Below, in pieces: positions 36,110 through 48,060 of a stretch of DNA of 64,000 nucleotides. The stretch spans positions 2,604,001 to 2,668,000 of the forward strand of contig CM038914.1 in NCBI GenBank assembly GCA_021904315.1, written 5' to 3'. This DNA comes from Sphagnum magellanicum. Lineage: Eukaryota; Streptophyta; Sphagnopsida; Sphagnales; Sphagnaceae. Position 1 is the first letter of the stretch, and the number at the start of each line of letters is the position of its first letter. The translations under genes and the position numbers were made by a program. Below the pieces are notes generated by a model that was given only the letters and a program-made list of their open reading frames with translations, was not told where the DNA came from and ran no database searches.

Positions 36110-37160
36110 AACTAAGATTTCAATGTTTCCATCTTTTCATGGATGTGCTTGAACTCCACCAAAATTTGAAACCGTAAGTAATCATTGTCTCCCACAACAT
36201 TAAATAGAACATTGATAACCTTTAGGATTTCATAGGGGATTAACCGTGAAAGGGTCAAAGAAGTTGATGGTGTGAATATGATTGGACTTTTTGATGGCTT
36301 GGATGATCTAAAGGACGTTTAATCCCTAATTGGTTTTGCTATCCACTTGGGAGAAGGATAGTTTTGTGATGTGATGAACCACCTGCCATTATCCCAAGAC
36401 AAGAATTGCACGTCAAAACAATAGTCCCAAGTGGAAGGTTAGGCCTCATCTTCATGAACACAATAATCTAGTGGTTGCGTAGGTTGTTTTTATATGCCCA
36501 CATGTAATCACAAGATGCCCACTTGGAGTTGGGATTCCTGATTGCATATTGTATATCCTTATGTGATTGCAACTACGCCATTATTAGTTTCATGTTCTCG
36601 AACATGGGGAGATGGATGTGCAAATGTAAGATTTTTTATGCCAACCACTATGCATTAAACAAGTACTTCTTTGCCCATTGATTGTGAAAGAACTTTCCTT
36701 GCTTGCACACGCCCACATACCAATAATGAATGATTGCATTGGAAACCAATTAATTCATCAACTAGTTTAATATTTAGCCTTCCGACCTACATTTCATGTT
36801 TTTCAGACTTGAACTTTCAAATTTCCATGATAAGCCTTTATTGCCACATTAGTGTTTTGGTTGGCATACCGTATGTTCCTCTCACATGTGCACAATGTGT
36901 CAACTTTTGGCACCCGATATGCATCAATGTAATCAAAACATGGCTTAATTGATGGATACTTGGTGGAGAGCTTGCAAATTTTATTCAAGGCTTTTCCTTT
37001 AACTATAGCTTGTGTTAGATGTGGGCTCAAGTGTATCCAACCCCTTTTGGATACTTGACATCCCCCATTTTAGTGAAGACATGCAAACAAACACAAGGTC
37101 AACAATTTTCTTGAAAGAATGCTTGATAAACATGCCAAAGGCATAGGCACATGGTCAATT
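36110..37160 (-). mobile_element. Remnant of a SWIM zinc-finger (MULE-like) transposase gene
   Basis: Minus-strand pieces in several frames line up in the order of plant MULE-type transposases with SWIM fingers. CLWHVYQAFFQ lies near 37145, then MGDVKYPKGVGY near 37060. An open block at 37030-36803 holds YPSIKPCFDYIDAYRVPKVD and ANQNTNVAIKAYHGNLK. A SWIM-like NSKWASCDYMWAYKNNLRNH lies near 36530-36470 with two of the expected Cys changed. VFMKMRPNLPLGTIV follows immediately, then a possible coiled tail (YLRFQILVEFKHIHEKMET). Stops and shifts separate the pieces, so it is dead. No terminal repeats were located and the catalytic DDE region was not found. Confidence 0.65.
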
Positions 37161-38395
37161 GTGGAAAACATGCCATGCACATGAAACCAACCAATTATTA
37201 TTCTGTGGAACCATTCAAAATTTCCAAACCAAATTTATCCTTGCCATTACTTCCTTTTGAAAATCTACAGTCCTCCTTGGACTGCATTTCCTGAAACCTC
37301 GCCCAAGAAATATCTTGAAAATAATTGCCCTCCTCACCAAATTTCATTTACTTAGCCCTTATTCTTTAAGAAATATATCCTTGGAGCTTTCCTCCCTAAA
37401 TGACATTTCTTAAACCCCCCCTAGGGAATCTATTTTGATAGGGTAGAAAATGGAAGATTCCTTGGTGAACTTTACCCCTAGGAATTCCTTGGAACATTCG
37501 CGCATAAATACTTAAAATTATTTTCCTTGAAAGAATTTATTTCAATACATATTGTTTTCTTGGGGGAGGGGCATCCACCCCTTTCCACAATTGTCTTGGG
37601 GATATGTAAGAATTAGAAAGAAGGATTTATACTTAGTTATGTTCATTTTTGCATTGGTGTTATCAACAATAAATACATTTGGATTTCATTCAAGAAGATC
37701 ATGTTGGAATTTGGCCTTCAACATTGTCAACCACTATTGAATGTCCACATTATAGTTATGAACATATGCAATCTAAGCCATGGGAATTCCACTTTGCTAG
37801 CTGTCAAATACCATGAGTGTATAATATGGGAATTGTGACAAGCAAAACATTCATTAGCTAAAAATAAAACAAAAACTACAATAAGCGAAGTGTTCATTAG
37901 CTGGGAAAAAAATTAAAATTGTGACAAACAAAAAGCTCATTAGTTGGGAAGACCATATTGATCCCACAAAGATGAACATTGAAGGGAAATTTGTGACAAT
38001 GCCTTTTTATCATTTGTTCCAAAAGTTGCATCACAAGCAACAACCTTTTCATGTTCTAATTCTAATATTAATTTATTTTGATTTACAAAATCTAGATGCC
38101 AATAATAAATATGAAAGTAAATGATTCCGAACCAAGTGGTTTGTGTTGGAAATAAAAAATGTTTTTGGGATTTGCATTTGCTTGGAATTTGATGTTAGTT
38201 GTGACATCCATGTGGCATTTGTATTCCAAACCAACATGTGAATCCATAGGTTTACAAATATCATGTCATAGGAGGACAACATGATTACAAGTCCATGATT
38301 TTTTGATGGGGTTTTTGTCAAAACAATGTTATTGATGTTTTATCATGGTACCATGATCAACTTGAGTATAATTATTTATTTGATTAAATATATGT
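37161..38395. other. AT-rich DNA, no gene recognised
   Basis: May include the decayed upstream part of the SWIM/MULE remnant, but I could not align it. There is no other feature. Confidence 0.35.
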
Positions 38396-38690
38396 AATCA
38401 AGTTGTACAACTTTAGTCAAAATGGCTAACAATTTTTAGTCAAATGAAACATTTAATCAAGATGGTCAATGGTCTTTAATCAAAATGGCCAATGGTCTTT
38501 AATCAAATGAAACATTTAATTAAGATAGTCAATGATTTTTAGTCAAAATGGCTAATGGTATTTAGTCAAGTGAAACATTTAGTCAAGCTAGCCAATGATC
38601 TATAATAAAATGACCAATGGTATTTAATCAAATGAAACATTTTGTCAAGATAGCCAATATTCTTTAATTAAATGAAACATGGCATGTATT
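38395..38690. repeat. Tandem repeat of about 62 bp, four to five copies
   Basis: Unit: TTTAATCAAATGAAACATTT, AATCAAGATGGTCAATGGT and CTTTAATCAAAATGGCCAAT. GAAACAT recurs near 38447, 38508, 38570, 38634 and 38683. Confidence 0.8.
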
Positions 38691-38869
38691 ACCTTCTACC
38701 TATTCATTCACCTATTTATCTAGCTAACTACTTATTTACCCACCCACGCACCTATGATTTACCTATTTACCTTTTTTTTTCATTTTTGTATAACCTACCT
38801 ACTTACCTACCCACCCACCTACATACTACATACCTGCCTATCCACCCAAATACCTATATAAACATAGAC

Positions 38870-39360
38870 AATAAGTGTAGCCATTAGGTTTAACCATTAT
38901 GTTTAACCATTAAATTTAGTTGTTAAGTTTATCCAATAGTCAAATTTTAACCATTAAGTTTAGCCATTAGATTTGGCACTAAATTTACCTTAAGTTGAAC
39001 CGTTAGGTTTGGCCATTATGTTTAGCCTAAATTTAACTTGTAAATTTAACTAAGTTGAACCACTAAATTTATCATTATGTTTAGTTTAGGTTCAATCATT
39101 ATGTTTAACCAAAGTTTAGCCATTAAGTTTAGCTTAAGTTTAACCACTATGTTCAGTCAAGTTTTAGTCATTATGTTTAACCACTATATTTAAGCACTAG
39201 GTTTAACTTAAATTTAGATACTATGTTTAGCTAAGTTTAATCATTATTTTTAGACACTAGGTTTAGCCACTATATTTAGTCATTAGGTTTAACCAAAATT
39301 TAGCCATTAGGTTTAACCCTTAGTTGTTGTTTAGGTTTAATGATTATGTTTAGTGATGTG
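38870..39360. repeat. Low-complexity GTTTAGCCATTA array
   Basis: About 490 bases composed of degenerate GTTTAGCCATTAG / GTTTAACCATTATG phrases with a 13-28 bp irregular period. It is not telomeric: no TTTAGGG runs occur. Confidence 0.8.
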
Positions 39361-39399
39361 AAATAAATGTGTGAAATAAAAAATTTAATAATTGTTGAA

Positions 39400-39500
39400 C
39401 ATTTTTTATGGTGTAGTCCATTGGTAAGGACTTGGTTTATCATTGTGAAGGTTTGGGGTTCAATTCCTTATATTTGCAACTTATGTGCATGCTTAGAAGG
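39400..39500 (+). mobile_element. tRNA-like SINE head (possible)
   Basis: An A-box-like TAGTCCATTGG at 39414-39424 is followed 33 bases later by a perfect B-box GGTTCAATTCC at 39457-39467, in the context GGTAAGGACTTGG. That is the arrangement of plant tRNA-derived SINEs. A functional tRNA is not supported because the acceptor and anticodon stems do not pair convincingly. The 3' end and target duplication are not identified. Confidence 0.45.
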
Positions 39501-40974
39501 CTAGGGTAGGTAGGTTAAACGAAGGTATTTCGATGAGGTGAAGTTAGGTTAAGTAAGTTAGGCTAGGTTAAGTTAGCACCTACCTACCTAAAGGCATTTT
39601 TTCGACCTACCTAGATTTATTTACTACCTACCTATTAATTTTTTTTAAAAAAGGTATAAATTTGACCCAATCAAATAATGCATTGTCTACTAATCAAATA
39701 ATTAATCACTGTATCAATCACTTTGTTAATCAAAATGACAAGGTCGAAATTGATTACCTAGTCATGCTAGCAGGTCCAAATCAACTTGTCCATATTGATA
39801 GGGTGGTATTTTTTACATTTGTTGTTTTTTTTAAAAATACTAAAAACCCCAATAAAAAAACCATGAATTGTAGTAGTGCCATGATCCAATATTTCATGGC
39901 TTGCTTTAATCATGGTGCATATTTTAAACACATACCTTTAAACATTGTGGCCCAACGCCCATGACAGGGAACATCCTAGCTGCCAACATGTTCCATGTAA
40001 TAATAATTTAGAAGCCCAAGGTCATGTGCAACATAGCTTTACCCAACCCTAAAGTTACATTGGCAACTAGGTTTGATGAATTCATTGTGTGCTTGTTTTG
40101 CGGTCTTAAGGTTAGCTTCTTGGCCAATCCATTGTTAGGTTTTCCACTTGTTTGTTTTCAGGGCCAAAAACATAATGATATGTCGACATTGGGAGGCAAC
40201 TATTGATGCTAGGTGCCTCAAACAAAATAACAAGAATTAATGTACATTTCTTTAAAACAAATTGAGTTTCTTCACCATATTGACTACACTTGCCACCTAG
40301 AAAGTTAGGTACACTTGACCATGGAATTACTATGTGTTTATGGAATAATGTCTGTGAAAGCCATGCACACTTCTCTCCTTGACCCAACAAACTTTGTGGC
40401 AATTGAAGCAACCCTAAAGAGGGTGTTGCAATTCAAAATACAAAGATGCAAAGTTTCTTTTCAACACATCAGATGGACCATCAAACTTCACAAATATAAC
40501 ATTAACTATAAAATTAGTCATTTTTGCAATAACATTAAATGCCTCAATTCACAATGTCAAGGACTAAACTACAAATGTGCAACATGTAAAAGCAAAAGTG
40601 GGATAATGTCCACTCAAATTGTGACAAGGAATAAAGTGTATCAAATATTAGTGGAATGAATATTGTATTTAGAGAGATTGAGCCTTGCTTGTAGGGTGCG
40701 AATTCCTTTCATCCATAGGGATAGAAGAAATTGATGTTGCTATCAACTTTGTATCAACCATAATGAGATGAAACATTGTCACTTCACAAAATTTAATTCT
40801 TCCCCAAAAATGGATGGATAATGTCTCTTCTAAAGGGAACTTGGTGGATATCAACTGGATGTGCCATATGGGTCAGGTTTTGTGATGAAAACTATCCCTA
40901 CATGCAATAATGAGCTTTTCATTGTAAACATTATGCATGACAATTTAAAAAACATTTCAGGGAAAATTGAAGAA
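39501..40974. other. AT-rich DNA with unrecognised short frames
   Basis: Frames at 39662-39964 (+), 40315-40659 (+) and 40112-40411 (-) overlap and match no known family. A CCTACCTA patch lies near 39580-39630. Confidence 0.35.
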
Positions 40975-41480
40975 AAAATGTGTCCCTAAGGATGGACAAT
41001 GACTAGGGAGAAGATGTGACCAAGGGGTGAAAATGGGCCTAAGGAAAAGATGGATCCTTGAGGAACAAAACATGTTCAAGAAAAGATTGATCGAAGAAAA
41101 GATGCGTCCTGAAAATGACCTATGGCCAAGGAGAAGGTGAGCTCAAGGAAAAGATGATTCCCTAAGGAGAAAATGGGGTCAGGAAAGGATGCGGCTTCAA
41201 GGTGAAAAGGAGCCAGGGAGAAGACAATTCCCCAGGGAGATATGAAGACAATTCCCCAAGGAGAGATGGGTCAAGCACAAGATGTGGCTTGGGGACTACA
41301 TGTTTTGTGAGGAGAAAATGGGTGCATGGGTTTCATTGAAGAAGGGATGGGCCTAGAAAGAAGATGGGTGCATGGGTTTCATCGAAGAGGGAATGAGCCC
41401 GGGAAGAAGACATTCCCTGGGAAAATATTGGGCCAAGGAGAAGATGGGCCCAAGGATGATCTTGCCCTAAGGAAAAGGTG
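40975..41480. repeat. Low-complexity AAGGAGAAGATGGG array, inverted relative to 30.0-30.7 kb
   Basis: Imperfect phrases of GGAGAAGATGGGCCCAAGGA type. This is the reverse complement of the motif family at 29990-30690. Open frames through it (for example 41333-41662 on the minus strand) are compositional artefacts. Confidence 0.75.
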
Positions 41481-43685
41481 ATCCTTAGGAGTCGAGGGAG
41501 GGAGTTGAAAGGGTGGGCAGGTGGGAATAAAATTGGTTTGGGGGAAACCAAAGTGGGCTGGGTTTTGGCAGGCAAGCTTGAGGAAGCAGTGAATGGGGTC
41601 CAACTGAGTTTAGCCTGGTAAACAAAGAGGTTCGTGTTCCAAGTTGGGTCATCAAAGTCCACAACCTTGACTATTAAGGAATGTTGCAGACCGTGTCGTA
41701 TTTAATTTGTTGCTCTTGTTTCATGTTTGCCATGTTTTTCTTTGTATGAAAATGAAGAGCTTCTGTCCTGCTCACAATTGCCTCTTGGACTTGGAATTGC
41801 ATCTTGGACTTGGAAATCAATCTTCACAACTCTGACTGGACTATTTCTTGACTGCAAATTTATCCCTTGGTGCAACTGAAATGTAGGCACCAAGCCAAAT
41901 GTGATGTTAATTGTTAGTCATATGCTTGTATCCTTTGTACAAAAGCCTGTGGATGCCTGTGGATGTCTGTGGATGTTGATTCTTGCAAGTTGAAAAGCAG
42001 AGTAAGGCTTTGATGAGCAGTGTTCTTTGTTCAGCCAGGGAGAAAGTGGGTTTGTAACAACCATTTTCTCTTCGTATTCCAGGAAAATGAAACTGACAAA
42101 ATACAAACCAACTTTCATTACAACTTGTTACTCAGCAAGGAAATTGGCAGGGAATCATCATCATAGTGTGCATCCAGGAAAGCTATACCTCAGAATGGCC
42201 CCATGCTTCAGAACTGCTAATAGACATCTCATATGCCTATGCAATTGGAAAATCCAGTGAGGACTATTCCAGGTTTGCACCTCTGAGTTTAGATTCCTAT
42301 GTTATGACTTTATTAATTAGCACTCAAGAAATTTATATATCTTCTTCATAAGTAATCAAAATTTCTTGATACTTCTGATTTACGTCAATCTAAAAAGAGA
42401 TGAGAGAATACCCCATAATCAGGTTATGGATATTTCAGATCTAACAAAATATTAACAAACCAAACAGCAAGCATGAAAAAGAGGGAACCCCAACCCTGAA
42501 GAAAAGAGAAAAACAGACTACTACAAAACAGAATTTGACATGACAGCACTCAAGAAATAGTTCATAATAGTTCATTTTCCCAGAGCCTTTCTGAATGCTT
42601 AGCGTAGGGTAAATCCCCAGGTTGGGGGCATTCCCCAAATAATGGACCGAGGATGAGGAAGTAACCAAGGCCAGTCCCACACTTTGGAACTGTCCCACAC
42701 ACATAGGCTTTATGCATGGTAAAGCATGCGGCATAAGGTGCCCTCCAAATACACTAGGCAATTTCTCCAAGTGCATTACCAAGACAGTCTCTAGTCTCTT
42801 ACACTTAAACACTATATATATCCATGAAATTGCAGAGAAATCTCCATGAGAATGATTTCAAGGTAAGATGACAATGAGCGCAATCATAACCTTATGAGAG
42901 TTGCTCATGAAGTTTCAGACCATCACCTTTCATCATCACAAACAGCACTGCACTCAAACTATCTGTGAGAACTGTCATTTACACACCCAGGCTGTTCTCA
43001 CAATTTGTGTTTGCTCTTTCCATCCTGAGCAGAAAGCTGAAGGCATCAACTCCTCAAGTCTAATGTTCTGTCAGCTTCAAATGCACAAAACTGTCATGAA
43101 GATGTCTGTTTGAATCCTTAATAGGTACTTCTTTCTGTAGTTTGAACTACATAGCTTAGAGTCTATTGTTCTATCTAGTGTTGCAATGGAAAATCCCACC
43201 CAAAGAAAAATCTAGTTCATCTGCAGACAGATTTCAAGTTGTGGGAAAAGGTGACAGGCCAACACTTGAGGCAGTAAAGGAGGCAATAGTGGACCTGACA
43301 ACATTGCATTTGTGTGTCCATTTCCACAGGGTGATTGATCAAACAAACATGGAACTTCTTCACCACATGTGAGGGGATTCTAATGCAGAGAGGGTGAGGG
43401 TTTTTGAGTCCATACTGTGACCAACTTGGTGACAAAGACAATTCTGACAGCCTGCAACTCAGAGAGGGGACTTAGAGACAGCACCAAAAAGGTGTCCAGA
43501 AATCCTTCAACTACAATTATGTAAACCTACTAAATCCTGGGATTGCAAAGGATTAAGGCTACAATTCTCAATTCAAAAGAGGTGAACAACATGCAGTGAA
43601 ATCTAGTCTCATAAGAGCCGGCAGTTTTTGGCTGTTGCCGAACAAGGAAGAAGCATATTCCAGTCTTGGAGGCCTCTCTAACTAG
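41481..43685. other. 3' flank of OSTC; no gene recognised
   Basis: Less AT-rich than the preceding 20 kb. It contains the phytolongin-intron-like segment at 42368-42520. Frames of up to 123 codons (42441-42812 on the minus strand) and a 68-codon + frame at 43166 (GKGDRPTLEAVKEAIVDLTT) are unrecognised. Confidence 0.35.
42368..42520. repeat. Second copy of the phytolongin-intron segment
   Basis: Collinear with 17676-17810 in the same orientation, at clearly reduced identity and with small indels. See that entry for the shared blocks. Confidence 0.7.
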
Positions 43686-44144
43686 CTAGCGCAAGTATTG
43701 AGGGATTTTGATATGAATGAAAAGTATGCTCACGACATAAGCTATGGCCACAAAGGAGACGCCGGCGGCAACACATGAAAGGCGCACACTCCGAGCTCTG
43801 GTCTTATCAGTAGCAAAATCCAACATCACAATCCCCAAGCCGCCAAGAACGAACATGAAACCCGATGAAAGGCCTTCAATAATGTACTGGCCGTTCACAC
43901 GGCCCGGAAGAAACACGACTGGCCGCACAGCTCCCGTGAGAGGATCTTGTCTGCTCCCGATTCCCGGCGGCTCCACAATCACATCGTAAACAAACCCTGA
44001 GATCACCAAAAAGTAGGTCAGCAATACCAGTCCAAACACCAGCATTGGGGATGGCAGTTGCGGCGTCGGCACCTTCAACCTGAACCTCGGCACCCGCAGC
44101 ACCTTGAAAGGTACTGTGAGAAGGAGCAAAACCGGATCCACCAT
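43686..44144 (-). CDS. OSTC: Oligosaccharyltransferase complex subunit OSTC/DC2
   Basis: Small integral ER membrane subunit of the oligosaccharyltransferase, which transfers the lipid-linked glycan to Asn of nascent secretory proteins. Single exon, 152 residues, normal for the family. The ATG at 44144 is the first in frame; an open extension upstream lacks an ATG. The start region reads MVDPVLLLLTVPFKVLRVPR. Three membrane spans are apparent: around PSPMLVFGLVLLTYFLVISG, around the SSGFMFVLGGLGIVMLD block, and near the C-terminus. Diagnostic motifs are FVYDVIVEPPGIGS, TGAVRPVVFLPGRVNGQYII and the final IKIPQYLR. No truncation or lost motif is seen. The coding DNA is much richer in G and C than the flanking 20 kb. 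A comparatively GC-rich leader extends to about 44.6 kb. Confidence 0.97.
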   Translation of the reverse strand: MVDPVLLLLTVPFKVLRVPRFRLKVPTPQLPSPMLVFGLVLLTYFLVISGFVYDVIVEPPGIGSRQDPLTGAVRPVVFLPGRVNGQYIIEGLSSGFMFVLGGLGIVMLDFATDKTRARSVRLSCVAAGVSFVAIAYVVSILFIHIKIPQYLR

Positions 44145-45000
44145 TTTGTTGGATCTCTTTCGATTCAACAACAGATTCTTGCGATTGAAAACAACCCAAG
44201 TTTCAGATCGATTCACAAAGCTCTACGACGCAATGTATCCCTTCTGAACGACAACGCTTGATCCACTCACGCAATCAAACCCTTGCCTGCCAGATTCGCG
44301 CTTCCGGTCGAGAGCCTCAACGAGAAAGCAAGCATCAAGTGCGCTCCTCTCAAGACTACTGTGCCCATTAGGGTTTGAAGCTCCAGACTTAGGGTTACAT
44401 ATGCTATATGATCGTCTACTTGGATGAAATGTACTACTAGGGTTACAGATGTTGCAGATCGTCATCTACTTGGATGTTCTCTTCTAGGGTTTACCGACGC
44501 GGGACTTGGGCCCTCGTGGATGTAATATCATCGACGAAACGATGTTCTTCATCCACGAGACACACATCTTTTTCTCTCTCTCGTCAAAGAAGGCATTATC
44601 CTAAGTGATTTCATCCGACGGTCTCTTCATAAATACCCTAGTACCTACCTACCTACCTAGCTAGTGATTTTCTCCAATGCTGCCCGGGTATCTACTTTCA
44701 CAAATACCCCGACCCATGGGCAGGGCATTTTCTTAAAAAATAATTTGTGAAAAAGCTCAAGAGGCCTGGGCCTAGGATTTTCTTAAGCAAACTTATGCCC
44801 TCCGGGCATGGACATAATAGACGGGCATGGACATAATAGAGGGGCATGCATAATGGGCATGGAAAAGGGGGATGCCCACCGCACATAAAACTGGGCATGT
44901 GCTAATAAGAGCATGGTCATAATTAACATCATTTTATTTTATTTTATTTTATTCTATTTTTTGAAGAGTTTTTTTTTATCAGCCATTGCGTGTTTAAACA
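44145..45000. promoter_or_regulatory. OSTC upstream region and GGGCATG-rich repeat
   Basis: The first 450 bases upstream of the OSTC start are GC-richer and probably contain the leader and promoter. TAGGGTT phrases recur (about 44368, 44391, 44439 and 44490), resembling plant telo-box-like motifs (AAACCCTA) common upstream of translation-related genes; this is suggestive only. From 44700 to 44910 a GGGCATG/ATAATAG phrase is repeated. Confidence 0.4.
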
Positions 45001-46640
45001 AGTTCAACTTCTCATTTCAATTTGGATTCGTTCTAATGTTCAATAGTTTATCCCCAAAACATAATGTAATTTGCATGGTGTGAATTTGGTTGTAGCTCCT
45101 AACATAATTTTTAGGTGTGATGATGTGCAATGTAGTGAGAAAAACAAGCTTGATTTTGATGAACAATCAAAACAAAAAAACCTCTTGAAACACTCAATGT
45201 TTTTAATAAATTGAGCTTTGCATTGTTGTGCACTACCAATGATAATCAACTATTTTTAATTTTTATTTTTTTTAATGTTTTCATATAGTTTTCAATAAGT
45301 CATCATTATTTATGTCAATGTCAAATTTTAATTTAAATTAATACACATTTCATGGAGATGAAAGACAAATATTAATTTGTTTTTTCATATCCATGCTGGT
45401 GGATAGGGAAAAAGAATGAGGTAGTTATTAAGAAAGGTGGGATATAGTTATTAAGAAAATTAATAGGAAAAAAAAATATTAATAAAAAAATAAATTAGTT
45501 AGGTTTGAAAATGAGATAGTTATTTCTAAAATCGTCTTTGGAATAGTCCATGGATGACCATACGAAGGATTCCAAAAAATCCCCCACATACCAATTTCAA
45601 TTATTTGTCATTGGAATATGTAATGTGACCATTTTATAGCTTTATCTATTGAAATAATTCATATATGTGAACATTTTTTATATTATAATTTTGGTTGAAC
45701 ACTTTTCACATGTAATTATTTTTCTCAAAAAAAACTTGAAAATATTACAAATATCCCTATCAATGAGATTTCATTTCCATAAAATTGCAATGCCCATTAC
45801 AAAAGTTGAAAGACTTTTTAATACTCAAATGGAACATCCCATCCACTCATTGACTCTAAACACACACACACACACACACACAAACTTTGATTGGGCATTT
45901 TATAATGGTAATATTTTTGAATTATTAAAATTTGATCCAAATTTAATGTGTTATGCAAAAATATTTGAATTCATTGTTTAAATTTTTATATTAAAAGAGT
46001 CATTTGCCCTAGTTCTTTGCAAAATTGAATGCTTATGATATAGTTATTGTTCAAGTTCAAGAATTTTTTTATTAAAATTAGAATCCAAATTTAATTTAAT
46101 GAATGTTTAATTAAAATTACTCAACATTCATATTAGTTATTTAGCACAATTTGGAATGTTTAACATAACTTTAGAATGACCAAACAAAAACACATGTAAA
46201 AAAGTTTATAGTTTTCACCACTATTTGACATGGTTTTAGGTCGTTTGGGTGTATTTTTACCCAAATGGCCAGCACAATAAATTTGTCATTTGTTGAAACG
46301 ATCTCATGAAAAAGTTGGATTTATAAACATTTGATTTTGAAAAATAAACATTGCAATGCACATCACCAATTGGTGAGATGATGATATTGATCACATGAAA
46401 TTCTACAATTTTTTTGGAATGCAAGTGCCACATGATTGGCCTTGCACAACACCTTGATAATATGAACAATATATGGATTAATATTTAAAACAACCAACAC
46501 ATGATCGAAATTAATTTTACAAATCAATACATATATGTAAACTTCATTTTTTACAAGGAAGCTTTTTCATACATTTTGTTACTCGTTCAATAATCTTTTA
46601 AAAACCCAATTTTTTAAACCCCAATGTTTTTCTTGGAATT
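45001..46640. other. AT-rich DNA with a CA microsatellite
   Basis: No gene. A pure CA dinucleotide run occupies 45861-45882. Confidence 0.5.
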
Positions 46641-47340
46641 TTTGGATTTAAAAAAAAAAAAAAACAAGTATTGAACGGCCATTCAATCATTTTCCTCTTG
46701 ATGTGGGAACAAAAACATAAGGTGACCTTGAGAATAAAACATTGAGCAAATGTTTGATACTTTTTTTTTCAAAATTTGGTAATAATGCATCGAATGGTTG
46801 CCCCATGTTATAATTCTTATGAAATGATTTTTTTCAAACACTTAAATAAATTTAAAGATGAATCCTTGAAAAAAAATCAGAAAAACACCAAATGATTGCC
46901 CAATGTTTATTCTACCAAATATTGGAGGAAAAGCATTGAGCAACCAATCAATTGTTTTCCATGAACTTTGAAAGAAAAACCCAAAAATACTATAGATAAA
47001 AATGGAAAAAAATTGAACAATTATTTCATACTTTTGTCCCCAATGTGAAAGAAAAAAGATCAAGCAAGTACCTAATGTTTTCCTCCTAAGTGAAAAAGAA
47101 AGCATTGGGTGGTTTCACTTCCAAAATGTGGAAGAAAATTTTCAAAAAAAAGGAAAAAATAGCAAATCACCACTTAATACTTTTGTCCCCAATGTGGAAG
47201 ATAAAATATCAAGTGGATGGTTGATAAATTCCTCCCAATGTGGAAGAAAAGACATTGGGCAATTGCTTGATGTATTCCTCCTTATGTGGAAAAGAAAGTA
47301 TCAACTGATTGTTTGATATTTTCCTCCCCAATGTTTGTTT
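46640..47340. repeat. Degenerate repeat, unit about 65-70 bp
   Basis: Recurring CCCCAATGTGGAAGAAAA, ACATTGGGCAATTGCTTGAT and TTTTCCTCC phrases. Clearest between 47030 and 47340. Related phrases recur at 49060-49200 and 50040-50130, on both sides of the Helitron. Confidence 0.6.
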
Positions 47341-47533
47341 TTTACTTTGAACACCTTCATTAATGGCCTTATTGAATATATGTAATGTTTTGCTTTCAAA
47401 AAATGGTCACCTTTCGAGGTTGTTGCAACATTCTTATTTACAACCATTGTGCATTGACCTCCATTGTGAGCTTCCAAAAGTTATTCATATTTTGTTGGAA
47501 ATTGTTGCCTATGGCATTTACATATTGGTCAAA

Positions 47534-48060
47534 TTATCCTTCTTTATTTCCAAGCATCAATTGTTTCTCACCCTCGTTGTCTTGTATTCCCTTCACATTT
47601 ATAACAACGATTGTAATGCTAGCAAAATTCCAATTTTGGATATAATTTTTGAATTTCTTGATGGAATCAATTTGAAAAAATGGAGGAACCAATTCAAGTT
47701 GGAAATTAAAATTTGACAACACAATGGTTGTCGATTCAACGATTGTGACAATGTGCATGTCACATTTATCAAAACCTTGCTTGGATTTTGATTCTATGCC
47801 AAAAAAATTCTCTATGAAATGCATGCATTTTGTATATGAGGTGATTTCACCTTGAAGGTGATTGTGGTCAAAATTGCTATGTCTAGCCAATCACGATGTA
47901 AATATGTGTACCTTGAATCTTCCATGGTCCTATTTGCAATTCGATCAAAGGTGCCATATTTGTTGAAAACCTTTCCTTCAAACATAACATCTTTAATTTC
48001 AAAATCTAAATCATTTACTACAAAAACTAATCTACCTTCCTTGATTACAACAGTAGACAT
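47534..48060 (-). pseudogene. Frameshifted orphan reading frame, unrecognised
   Basis: The minus strand from an ATG at 48060 reads MSTVVIKEGRLVFVVNDLDF through RYTYLHRDWLDIAILTT and stops at 47812. The adjacent frame (to 47534) continues with FFGIESKSKQGFDKCDMHIV and FQLELVPPFFQIDSIKKF. The two frames overlap between 47812 and 47890, consistent with one ancestral protein of about 170 residues broken by a single-base shift. The composition is unlike the surrounding simple sequence. No family is recognised; transposon origin is possible. Confidence 0.4.

Noticed and set aside
38870-39360. Interstitial telomeric repeat
   Set aside because: The phrase is GTTTAGCCATTA / GTTTAACCATTATG with variable period and no TTTAGGG runs.
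39400-39480. Functional tRNA gene
   Set aside because: Only the A and B boxes fit; acceptor and anticodon arms do not pair, so a SINE head is the better reading.
40112-40411. Possible Sec14/CRAL-TRIO exon (VPNFLGGKCSQYGEE)
   Set aside because: Only a short resemblance to the FLGG-C motif, without the preceding helix or flanking exons.
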